Source of the DNA: Eubacteriales Family XIII. Incertae Sedis bacterium
GTDB lineage: Bacteria; Bacillota; Clostridia; Peptostreptococcales; Anaerovoracaceae
Length of the DNA: 33,247 bases
Assembly: GCA_031290715.1 (NCBI GenBank)
Contig: JAITNA010000209.1
Location: 1 to 33,247, forward strand
Direction of reading: 5' to 3'
Part shown: in pieces, positions 8,198-15,062 of the stretch
Layout: every line of letters starts with the position of its first letter
Numbering within the stretch: the first letter of the stretch is position 1
Made by a program: the position numbers and the translations under genes
Notes under the pieces: generated by a model
Database searches by the model: none
What the model was told of the DNA's origin: nothing
What the model saw: the letters and a program-made list of their open reading frames with translations, nothing else

Positions 8198-9026
8198 TTT
8201 TCCCTCCCCGCGCGAACGCCTTGAAAATCCCCGCCGACAAGGGTTCCGTTTCATTCAGATAAATATCGAGCAGCGCTTTTTCCAAGCTCTTGATGTCGAG
8301 GAAGCGCGTGAGTTTTCCGTCCTGCGCCGTCGAGATGATCCCCGTTTCCTCGCTGACGATGATGGCATACGCGTCAGAAACCTCCGTGATCCCAATGCCG
8401 GCTCTGTGCCGCATGCCGAGCTCCGGCGGCAGGTCGCGGTTGCGCGTCAGCGGCAGCACACAGCGCGCCGCGTGTACGGAGCCGTCCGTGATGATCACGG
8501 CCCCGTCGTGCAGGGGCGCGCCGGCGTAGAAGATATTTTCAAGAAGCTCCGGCGTCAATTCGCTGTTGAGAATGGCGCCCGTTTCCGCGAAATCGTTCAG
8601 CGCCACATCCCGTTCAATAATGATCAACGCGCCCACCTTGTTTGCGGAAAAGTAATCGACCGCCGTCGTGAGGGCCGCCGCCCCGGTCTTGGCGGCGTTC
8701 TTGTCGCTGATTTGCAGCTTGCCGCGCAGAAACCGGCTTCTGCCGAGAAATTCAAGCGCCCGCCTGAGCTCCGGTTGAAAGACGATGACGAGCGCGATGA
8801 TACCGAACTGCATGAGATTGATCAAAATCCAATTCAGCGCGTACAAATGGACGACGCCCGAAAGAAACATCGCAACGACAAGAATGAGCAGACCCTTGAC
8901 GAGCTGTTCCGCCCGCGTTTCCCGGATGAACTGCAATATTTTGAATATGACAAAGGCAATGATCGCTACATCGATGAAATCAATAATGCCGATTTCCGAA
9001 GCAAAATTGTCGAAGAATTCACTCAT
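8184..9026 (-). CDS. cdaA: Diadenylate cyclase CdaA
   Basis: Makes cyclic di-AMP from two ATP at the membrane; the messenger controls potassium and osmolyte uptake and cell wall balance. The 280-residue protein has three N-terminal membrane helices (about residues 12-85) and a DAC domain with the catalytic DGA (in GAPLHDGAVII) and RHR (in GMRHRAGIG) motifs, then SEETGIIS. The ribosome binding site is weak (AAAGAAAG). It follows hpf by 47 bases containing a 9-base tandem repeat, and leads the cdaA-cdaR-glmM-glmS unit. Confidence 0.97.
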   Translation of the reverse strand: MSEFFDNFASEIGIIDFIDVAIIAFVIFKILQFIRETRAEQLVKGLLILVVAMFLSGVVHLYALNWILINLMQFGIIALVIVFQPELRRALEFLGRSRFLRGKLQISDKNAAKTGAAALTTAVDYFSANKVGALIIIERDVALNDFAETGAILNSELTPELLENIFYAGAPLHDGAVIITDGSVHAARCVLPLTRNRDLPPELGMRHRAGIGITEVSDAYAIIVSEETGIISTAQDGKLTRFLDIKSLEKALLDIYLNETEPLSAGIFKAFARGGKNASK

Positions 9027-9052
9027 GACAGTTGCTTTCTTTTTGCAATACT

Positions 9053-9079
9053 CCCTTACAACCCTTACAAGCCTTACAA
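9053..9079. repeat. Three tandem 9-base units CCCTTACAA
   Basis: Units at 9053-9061 and 9062-9070 are identical and the third (9071-9079) differs by one base. The array overlaps the hpf stop codon and fills much of the gap to cdaA. On the minus strand each unit reads TTGTAAGGG. Confidence 0.85.
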
Positions 9080-9610
9080 CGAAGTTTCAAGCAGGCCGTA
9101 TTTCTCGTCGTTCCTCTTGTAGACCACGCCGATTCCGTTTGTATCCATATCGAGGAATACAAAAAAACTGTGCCCGACCAATTCCATCTGAAGCACCGCT
9201 TCTTCCGGGCTCATCGGCAGCAGTTCAAATTTCTTTCGGCGGACGATTTCGATCTCCGCGACCGCCGCGCCGCCGTCGTCGGCATCGGGCACGTCGTCAA
9301 ACACGATGGACTTGTTATCCTTGTGTTTGTTTGCAAGCTTCCTCTTGTATTTGCTCATCTGCGCGGAAAGCTTGTCAACCACCTTGTCGATGCCGCCGTA
9401 AATATCCTGCGTGACCTCCTCCGCGCGGAAGATTGTCCCGCTCGCGTTGATCGTGGCTTCGATCTTTTGGCGGTCCCTTTCCATGGACAGGGTCACATTT
9501 GTTTCGATGTCGCTCGAAAAATATTTCCCGAGCCGGGATAGTTTGGATTCGATGGTATCCCGCAGATGATTGCTTGCGTTGATATTCTTACTGGTGATAA
9601 TAATCTTCAT
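9074..9610 (-). CDS. hpf: Ribosome hibernation promoting factor, long form
   Basis: Binds the 30S decoding region in slow growth and dimerises ribosomes into inactive 100S particles. The 178-residue long form has the N-terminal HPF/RaiA domain (MKIIITSKNINASNHLRDTI), a charged linker, and the C-terminal dimerisation domain (VRRKKFELLPMSPEEAVLQM, ending GVVYKRNDEKYGLLE). The start at 9608-9610 is preceded by GGAGGAAAG; a start 57 bases upstream has no support. An AT-rich stretch and a 16-base palindrome lie just upstream. Confidence 0.96.
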   Translation of the reverse strand: MKIIITSKNINASNHLRDTIESKLSRLGKYFSSDIETNVTLSMERDRQKIEATINASGTIFRAEEVTQDIYGGIDKVVDKLSAQMSKYKRKLANKHKDNKSIVFDDVPDADDGGAAVAEIEIVRRKKFELLPMSPEEAVLQMELVGHSFFVFLDMDTNGIGVVYKRNDEKYGLLETSL

Positions 9611-9686
9611 GGTGCTTTCCTCCATGCCATGTATTGATAAGCTGTCCTTGCTATCATAATATATCATATGCGGACAAGAAATTGTG

Positions 9687-9702
9687 AAACTTCGTGAAGT
9701 TT
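9687..9702. promoter_or_regulatory. Possible operator palindrome upstream of hpf
   Basis: AAACTTC, two bases, GAAGTTT: a perfect 7-base inverted repeat about 80 bases before the hpf start, next to an AT-rich stretch (ATATTATGATA on the minus strand) that may contain the promoter. No known regulator is assigned. Confidence 0.4.
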
Positions 9703-9714
9703 ATCCGAAAAGTT

Positions 9715-9870
9715 TTAGAAAAAACTCAAAAATCCCCGACGCGGAATGACTTCGAGTTCCCGCTTTTTGACTTTTCTGCGCGGCAAGGACCGCCCGCTGA
9801 CCTGATCTTTGACCCCACACTCGCCCGTACGCTTTGAAAACGCTTGGGACTTACTCCTAAACTGCGCCAT
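9715..9870 (-). CDS. Doubtful 51-residue basic ORF
   Basis: An open frame of 51 codons starting MAQFRSKSQAFSK and rich in Lys and Arg lies in the gap between comF and hpf. The upstream GAGGG is about 11 bases from the ATG. It crosses the left inverted repeat of the element at 9777-9962, which argues that it is a chance frame. I do not recognise it. Confidence 0.15.
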   Translation of the reverse strand: MAQFRSKSQAFSKRTGECGVKDQVSGRSLPRRKVKKRELEVIPRRGFLSFF

Positions 9871-9962
9871 GATCGCCGTCGCCCTCGCGCCGGTTTACGT
9901 GGGTCCTTTCGCCCGCAGCTGGCCTGGACTTTCAATCACAGCCGGGCGGTCCTTGCCGCGCA
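9777..9962. mobile_element. MITE-like element with perfect 20-base terminal inverted repeats
   Basis: Bases 9777-9796 (starting TGCGCGGCAAGG) are the exact reverse complement of 9943-9962 (ending CCTTGCCGCGCA). The ends read TG...CA, and the triplet TTC flanks both sides (9774-9776 and 9963-9965), like a 3-base target duplication. The 146 bases inside hold no recognisable transposase. The right end lies inside comF and encodes its last eight residues. It occupies most of the 325-base gap between comF and hpf. Confidence 0.5.
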
Positions 9963-10769
9963 TTCGGTTTTGAACAGGCCCTTTGCCGTCCCGCCGTCCG
10001 CGCCGATCGCGAAAACAAACACATCCGCGCGGGCCGCCCCCGCGCCATAGAGGATATCGGCGCAAGCATCCGCCGAGCTCCCTGTCGTGTACACGTCGTC
10101 CGCAAGCAGGATTCGTTTGCCTTTTATTTTTTCTATCATACCATATCCGGCCGCAATCGTCCCCCGCAGATTTTGCATGCGCGCGGACAGTCCCAGACTG
10201 CTCATAACAGCCGTATCGGTCTTTCTTTCGAGCAGCCCCTCCGCATAGCGAATCCCGATACGCTTCGCCAGGCCGCGCGCGAGCAGGGCCGCTTGGTCAA
10301 AACCCCTGCGCGCCTTTTTGTTTCGGCTCATCGGAATCGCGGTGATCGCGTCATAGTAAAGGGCCTCCCCCGTCGCCGGGTCGGTTTCCGCAAAATACCG
10401 CGCCGCCATGACCGCCGCGAGCGCCTCCGCCGTATAGGCCCTGTCCCGGTACTTCATGTCCCGCACCAGATCGGCCGCGCGGCCGGCGTACAGCGCACAG
10501 GCATAGCCCCGCCCGTAGACATGCGCCCCGCCATCGCAGTCGCCGCAAAACGTACCGGGGTTCTCCTCCGAAAGCATTTTGCCGCATTTTTCGCACAGCC
10601 TGCCGCGAACCCACGGGATCTCATCAAGGCACGAAGCGCACAGCGGCGCCGCTTCCCCCGCGAAAGCGCGGGCGGCCCCGGCCGGAACGGCAGCGGCGTC
10701 CGCGGAAAGCTGTTTCCCGCAGGAAAGGCAATAGAGCGCGGGCGGGAAGATCAGGCTCGCGGCGTTCAT
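9936..10769 (-). CDS. comF: ComF family protein (phosphoribosyltransferase-like)
   Basis: Amidophosphoribosyltransferase-like protein of the ComFC type, linked to uptake and processing of transforming DNA in competent species. The 277-residue protein has N-terminal zinc-finger pairs (CLSCG, CASC, CEKCG, CGDC) and the PRPP-binding loop ILLADDVYTTGSSADAC near residue 225. It overlaps recD2 by 4 bases. The last eight residues (CAARTARL) come from an inverted repeat of the neighbouring MITE-like element, so the natural C-terminus may have been replaced. No comFA helicase gene is adjacent. Confidence 0.92.
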   Translation of the reverse strand: MNAASLIFPPALYCLSCGKQLSADAAAVPAGAARAFAGEAAPLCASCLDEIPWVRGRLCEKCGKMLSEENPGTFCGDCDGGAHVYGRGYACALYAGRAADLVRDMKYRDRAYTAEALAAVMAARYFAETDPATGEALYYDAITAIPMSRNKKARRGFDQAALLARGLAKRIGIRYAEGLLERKTDTAVMSSLGLSARMQNLRGTIAAGYGMIEKIKGKRILLADDVYTTGSSADACADILYGAGAARADVFVFAIGADGGTAKGLFKTECAARTARL

Positions 10770-12976
10770 GTCCGCGGATACGCCCGAAGGAACGACGCGA
10801 GCGCGGAGTAGCGGTCTTTGCTTCCCGCGTTCCCGACCATGACGGATAGGCGGCTTTCGCTGCCCACGAGTACGACGAGGTCGCGCCCGCGCGTGATTGC
10901 CGTGTACAGGAGATTGCGCGTCGCGAGCATGGGCGGGACAAACATCATCGGCATGACGACGACAGGGTATTCGCTCCCCTGGCTCTTGTGTACCGTGATG
11001 GCATAGGCGAGCTCTATGTGATCGAAACCGTCCTCGTCGTATTTCACGAGCCTGACGTCGTCAAAAATCACACTGATCGTATCGTCGTCCTCGTTGATGG
11101 ATTCGATGAATCCGATGTCCCCGTTGAATATGCCCTCGCCTTTGTCCAAACTCGAAAGATCGATCCATGACAGGGTATAGTCGTTTTTCATCTGCATGAC
11201 CTTGTCGCCCTTCCGAAAGACCCGCCCGCCGTGGCGGCGTTCGCTCTTTCCGGGCGCGGGCGGGTTGAGTACCGCCTGAAGCTCCGCGTTCAGGCTGATC
11301 GTGCCAAGGCGGCGGTTTTTGACAGGCGTAATGACCTGAATGTCGCGCCGCGTATGCCCTTCGCCGCAGTATTTGGGGAGCCTTGTCCGCACCAGATCAA
11401 GGATGGATTTCAGCGCGCTTTCTTCATCGTTTTTCCGCTCCAGAAAGAAGTTGCCGTCTTTCTCGTTCACAATCGGCATCTCGCCGCGGTTGATACGGTG
11501 CGCGTTGGTAACGATCAGGCTCTCGGCCGCCTGACGGTAGATTTCATGAAGCCCCGCGAAGTCGACGCGTTCGGAGGATAGGATGTCTTTCAGGACATTC
11601 CCCGCGCCCACGGGCGGGAGCTGATCCGCGTCCCCGACAATGATCAGGCGAATCCCCGACGGCAGCGCGTCGATGAGCGCGTGCATGAGCAGGACGTCGA
11701 TCATGGACGCTTCGTCAATGATGAGCGCGTCGATCTCGAGCGGGCTGTAGCTGTCCTTTCCGAAATACATCTTTTCGCTGTCCGGATCCGCGCTGTATTC
11801 CAAAAGCCGATGGAGGGTCTTGGCTTCATAGCCCGTGGATTCCGTGATCCGTTTTGCCGCCCGCCCCGTAGGCGCCGCAATCGCGATCTCAAAATCGCAG
11901 AACGCGAGAATGTCCGCGACGGCTTTGATGATGGTCGTTTTTCCCGTTCCGGGGCCGCCCGTAATCACAAAAACGCCGCTCGTCAGCGAATGTTCAATCG
12001 CCTGTTTCTGCTCTCCGGACAACACGATACCCTTTTCTGTTTCCATCGCCGAGATCAAAGCATCGATATGGGCGCGCACGGGCTTGATATCTGCCGCCGC
12101 AAGCCGCCCAAGGCCGTTGCATACGCCCTTTTCGGCCAAATAGTACGAGGCCAAAAAGTAGGCGTCCTCCCCATCGACCTTCTCCTTTTGAATGCCGCCG
12201 CCGATCACGAGGGACAGCGCCGCGTCCTCAATCTCGTCCCGCGCGACGCCGAGCAGCGCGGACGTATCCTCCATGAAGCGTTCGCGCGGCAGATAGGTAT
12301 TGCCGCCCGCGGCGGCGTTCGCGAGGACATAGAGGATGCCGGCTCCGATACGCTGTTCGCTGTTCTCTGCCAGACCCAGACGCAGCGCGATCCGGTCCGC
12401 CGTCTTGAAATCGATCCCGTCCGCTTCCCGCACAAGGCGAAAGGGGTCCTCGCTCACAAGCCCGACCGTTTCGCCGCCGTACTTGCGGTAGAGCTTCATG
12501 GCCGTCGCGCGCTCCACGCCAAGACGGACAAAATGCAAAACGACGTCCGCGATCTCCCGGCGCTCCGCGTAGGATTCCTTGATCTGCTCCAATTTTTTTG
12601 CGCCGATTCCCGGAATACCGAGCAGACGTTCCGGCGCGCCCTCCAAAACGGAAAGGGTTTCATCCCCAAACCTTGCCACGATGATCGCCGCGGTTTTCGG
12701 GCCGACGCCCCGCAGGATTCCCGATCCCAGAAAATCCTCCATGCTGCCCGCGTCCGTGGGTTCCGCTTCCTCATAATCCTTGAAAACAAACTGTTCGCCG
12801 AAGCGCCCGTTGACCTCAAACGCGCCTTTCAGGACACAGAGCATTCCGCTTCGCGCGTCCGGCATCAGGCCTACGGCGCGCGTCCTCCGCTTGCCGGCCT
12901 TGACGTCGACGACGGCGAATCCGTTCCCCTCGTTTCGGAAAACGACCCGTTCAATGACGCAGGAGAGTTCCGTCAT
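10766..12976 (-). CDS. recD2: RecD2-type ATP-dependent DNA helicase
   Basis: 5'-3' superfamily 1B helicase of the RecD/TraA type that works without RecBC in Firmicutes, in DNA repair and replication restart. The 736-residue protein has an N-terminal OB-like part, tandem helix-hairpin-helix segments (GVGPKTAAIIVARFG, LLGIPGIGAKKLEQIKESYA), Walker A GGPGTGKTTI, Walker B LIIDEASMID, GDADQLPPVGAGNVL, and the C-terminal AYAITVHKSQGSEYP with TAITRGRDLVVLVG. It overlaps both neighbours by 4 bases, so it is translated with yhaM and comF. Confidence 0.96.
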   Translation of the reverse strand: MTELSCVIERVVFRNEGNGFAVVDVKAGKRRTRAVGLMPDARSGMLCVLKGAFEVNGRFGEQFVFKDYEEAEPTDAGSMEDFLGSGILRGVGPKTAAIIVARFGDETLSVLEGAPERLLGIPGIGAKKLEQIKESYAERREIADVVLHFVRLGVERATAMKLYRKYGGETVGLVSEDPFRLVREADGIDFKTADRIALRLGLAENSEQRIGAGILYVLANAAAGGNTYLPRERFMEDTSALLGVARDEIEDAALSLVIGGGIQKEKVDGEDAYFLASYYLAEKGVCNGLGRLAAADIKPVRAHIDALISAMETEKGIVLSGEQKQAIEHSLTSGVFVITGGPGTGKTTIIKAVADILAFCDFEIAIAAPTGRAAKRITESTGYEAKTLHRLLEYSADPDSEKMYFGKDSYSPLEIDALIIDEASMIDVLLMHALIDALPSGIRLIIVGDADQLPPVGAGNVLKDILSSERVDFAGLHEIYRQAAESLIVTNAHRINRGEMPIVNEKDGNFFLERKNDEESALKSILDLVRTRLPKYCGEGHTRRDIQVITPVKNRRLGTISLNAELQAVLNPPAPGKSERRHGGRVFRKGDKVMQMKNDYTLSWIDLSSLDKGEGIFNGDIGFIESINEDDDTISVIFDDVRLVKYDEDGFDHIELAYAITVHKSQGSEYPVVVMPMMFVPPMLATRNLLYTAITRGRDLVVLVGSESRLSVMVGNAGSKDRYSALASFLRAYPRT

Positions 12977-13956
12977 GGCTGTTCGCTTTGGTCCTCGGCG
13001 TTTTGGGCCCGGTACAGCTTGCGGCCGTCAAGTGTGCGGATCCAGTCGGAAAAATGACCCGGCCGCACACCGGAGAGCGCTTCCTCGAAATCATAGAGCT
13101 TCGCGTCGATCATATCCATGTAATGCAGGGCTTCCGCTTCGGGGAAGAGCGGCCTTTTCGGGCTTCCGAAATCGGGCTCGTAATGATGGGAAATCATCAT
13201 ATGTTCGAGCATGACGGCTTTCTCATTCGGCAAACCGATCTCATCGGCCAGACGGTCGATCGTGCGCACGCCCATGATGAGGTGGCCGAGCAGCTGCCCC
13301 TCCAAGGTATATTCCGTCACCGTCCCGTTTTCATCCGCGTCCATCTCGTTAAGCTTTTCGATATCGTGTACGATGACGCCGCACAGGAGCAGGTCGCGGT
13401 TGAGGAAGGTATAGACCTCGCAGCAGCGCTCCGCCATCATGAGCATACGCTTGACATGATACAGCAAACCGCCGAAAATGGCGTGATGGTTGGCTTTCGC
13501 GGCCGGATAATAGAGCAGCCGTTCCTTGTTGTCCGAAAGAAGCTTCGCCGCCGTTTCGCGGTAATCCGCGTCAGAGAGCCCCTGCGCCTTGCCGTAGATG
13601 AAATCAAACATCTCCGTCGGCGTTTCCGGCGCGGCCCGCACAAAATCAATCCGATCCAACGCGTCGCCCTCCGTCGACGGCCGGATACGCGTAATACGCA
13701 GCTGGTTTGCGCCGTTCCATTCCGTGACCGATGCCTTGATCTTCACGATGCCGCCCACCGCAATCCGCTGCAGCGCTTCGACCTCCGCGCTGTCCGCGTC
13801 CCACTTTTTCCCGGAAATCTCCCCCGTCTTGTCAGCCAGCAAAACATCAAAATACTGTTTGCTGTTCGACCCGGTTTTGATCTCCGCGCGTTTCACGAGA
13901 AAAAAGTCCGCAAACTCCTCCCCCGATACAATGTCCGCCACATATTTTTGTTTCAT
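12973..13956 (-). CDS. yhaM: 3'-5' exoribonuclease YhaM
   Basis: 3'-5' exonuclease of Gram-positive bacteria that acts on RNA and single-stranded DNA. The 327-residue protein has an N-terminal OB domain (YFDVLLADKTGEISGKKWDA) and a C-terminal HD domain (HHAIFGGLLYHVKRM, VIVHDIEKLNE, HMMISHHYEPDFGSPKRP). The ATG at 13954-13956 is preceded by AAAGAGGTGA; a TTG eight codons upstream lacks a site. It is the first gene of yhaM-recD2-comF and has its own strong promoter. Confidence 0.95.
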   Translation of the reverse strand: MKQKYVADIVSGEEFADFFLVKRAEIKTGSNSKQYFDVLLADKTGEISGKKWDADSAEVEALQRIAVGGIVKIKASVTEWNGANQLRITRIRPSTEGDALDRIDFVRAAPETPTEMFDFIYGKAQGLSDADYRETAAKLLSDNKERLLYYPAAKANHHAIFGGLLYHVKRMLMMAERCCEVYTFLNRDLLLCGVIVHDIEKLNEMDADENGTVTEYTLEGQLLGHLIMGVRTIDRLADEIGLPNEKAVMLEHMMISHHYEPDFGSPKRPLFPEAEALHYMDMIDAKLYDFEEALSGVRPGHFSDWIRTLDGRKLYRAQNAEDQSEQP

Positions 13957-14027
13957 TTTCACCTCTTTCAACCCATTCAACTCATCCCGTTCAAAACCGC
14001 TCTCCGTCCGCTTCCGCGCCTATTCCC

Positions 14028-14056
14028 ATTGTAAGGCACAAAACCGCGAATGTCAA
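14028..14056 (-). promoter_or_regulatory. Promoter of yhaM-recD2-comF
   Basis: On the minus strand TTGACA (14056-14051), a 17-base spacer and TACAAT (14033-14028). The start of transcription should be near 14021, about 65 bases before the yhaM start codon. Confidence 0.85.
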
Positions 14057-14082
14057 ATTTTCCCTTTTACTTTTATATACTA

Positions 14083-14229
14083 ACTATTCAGCCATGGGCG
14101 ATTATTTGTTGAAGGTCGGTGTTTTCAGGCAAGTTCTGATGCGTAGGCGTACTGTATACGTACGTTGGAGCAGCAGGTTTTGCCTGAAAGCGCCGAGATT
14201 CGGCAAATAGGCGTTCATGTCTGAATAGT
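14083..14229 (+). repeat. 147-base palindromic hairpin element
   Basis: The two arms pair in register with no gap (base i with base 28312 minus i). Of 70 arm positions I count 50 Watson-Crick pairs, 12 G-T pairs and 8 mismatches, around a 7-base loop TGTATAC. All 12 wobbles are G-T when read as plus-strand RNA; none is A-C. The element ends 5 bases from the ecfT stop codon. A 38-codon frame (14094-14210, plus, MGDYLLKVGVFRQ...) runs through it, with no ribosome binding site seen. It looks like an intergenic repeat family or a structured RNA. Confidence 0.85.
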
Positions 14230-14234
14230 AACCC

Positions 14235-15062
14235 TCAAAACAGCGCCACAACCCATCCCTGCACCTCAAACCATCGCTCCGCGAGAATCAGCGCCAAATA
14301 CACCGCGTAGGCGATGATGGCCCCCGTATCCCTGCGCCCCCACTTGAACACATGGAGCTTCGTGCGCCCCTCCCCGCCGCGGTAACACCGGGCTTCCATC
14401 GCCATCGCCAAATCGCCGGCCATGCGGAAGGCCCCCACGATGAGCGGGATGAAAATGGGAATCATATTTTTCGCTCGCCGGAAGATACTGCCCGTTTCAA
14501 AATCCGCGCCGCGCGCCATCTGCGCCTTCATGATCTTGTCCGTTTCCTCGAGCAGCGTCGGGATGAAGCGAAGCGCGATCGTCATCATCATCGCGAGCTC
14601 GTGGGCCGGCAGGCCGAAGCGCACGAAAGGCTTCAGCAAGCTTTCGATGCCGTCCGTCAGCTTTACCGGCTTTGTCGTGAACGTGAGCAGCGAGCAGCCG
14701 ACGATCAAAAAAACGATCCGCAGCGCCATGTAGCACGCGGTGTACAGCCCCTGCTCCGTGATTTTCAGCGGCCCCAGGCGCAGCCAGACCTCCCCGTCCG
14801 TCATGAACAAATTGATTACAAACGTGAACGCGATAATAATGAACACCGGCCGAAGCCCTCGCAGCATGAACCGCGCGGGGACGCCCGACACCTTGACGAC
14901 GATCAACAAGCTGACGAAAATAACGAGATAGCCGATGAAATCGGCGGCCAGAAAGATCGACACCATGTAGGCGAGCGTCAAAATAATCTTCAGCCGCGTA
15001 TCGAGTTTGTGTACGGCGCTGTAGCCGGGATAATACTGCCCGATTGTGATATCGCGGATCAT
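14235..15062 (-). CDS. ecfT: ECF transporter transmembrane component EcfT
   Basis: Membrane scaffold of group II energy-coupling factor vitamin transporters; it links the ATPases to interchangeable S components. The 275-residue protein has several membrane helices (ILTLAYMVSIFLAADFIGYL, VFIIIAFTFVINLFM) and the two coupling-helix motifs with Ala-Arg-Gly (MKAQMARGADFETG and MAMEARCYRGG). It overlaps the ATPase gene by 4 bases. truA, rplM and rpsI, which often follow, are absent; a palindromic repeat follows instead. Confidence 0.96.
   Translation of the reverse strand: MIRDITIGQYYPGYSAVHKLDTRLKIILTLAYMVSIFLAADFIGYLVIFVSLLIVVKVSGVPARFMLRGLRPVFIIIAFTFVINLFMTDGEVWLRLGPLKITEQGLYTACYMALRIVFLIVGCSLLTFTTKPVKLTDGIESLLKPFVRFGLPAHELAMMMTIALRFIPTLLEETDKIMKAQMARGADFETGSIFRRAKNMIPIFIPLIVGAFRMAGDLAMAMEARCYRGGEGRTKLHVFKWGRRDTGAIIAYAVYLALILAERWFEVQGWVVALF

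Noticed and set aside
9053..9079. CRISPR-like array
   Set aside because: Units are 9 bases, directly abutting, with no spacers; it is a simple tandem repeat.
11681..13057. 458-codon open frame on the plus strand opposite recD2
   Set aside because: It mirrors the conserved helicase motifs of RecD2 and has no protein features of its own.
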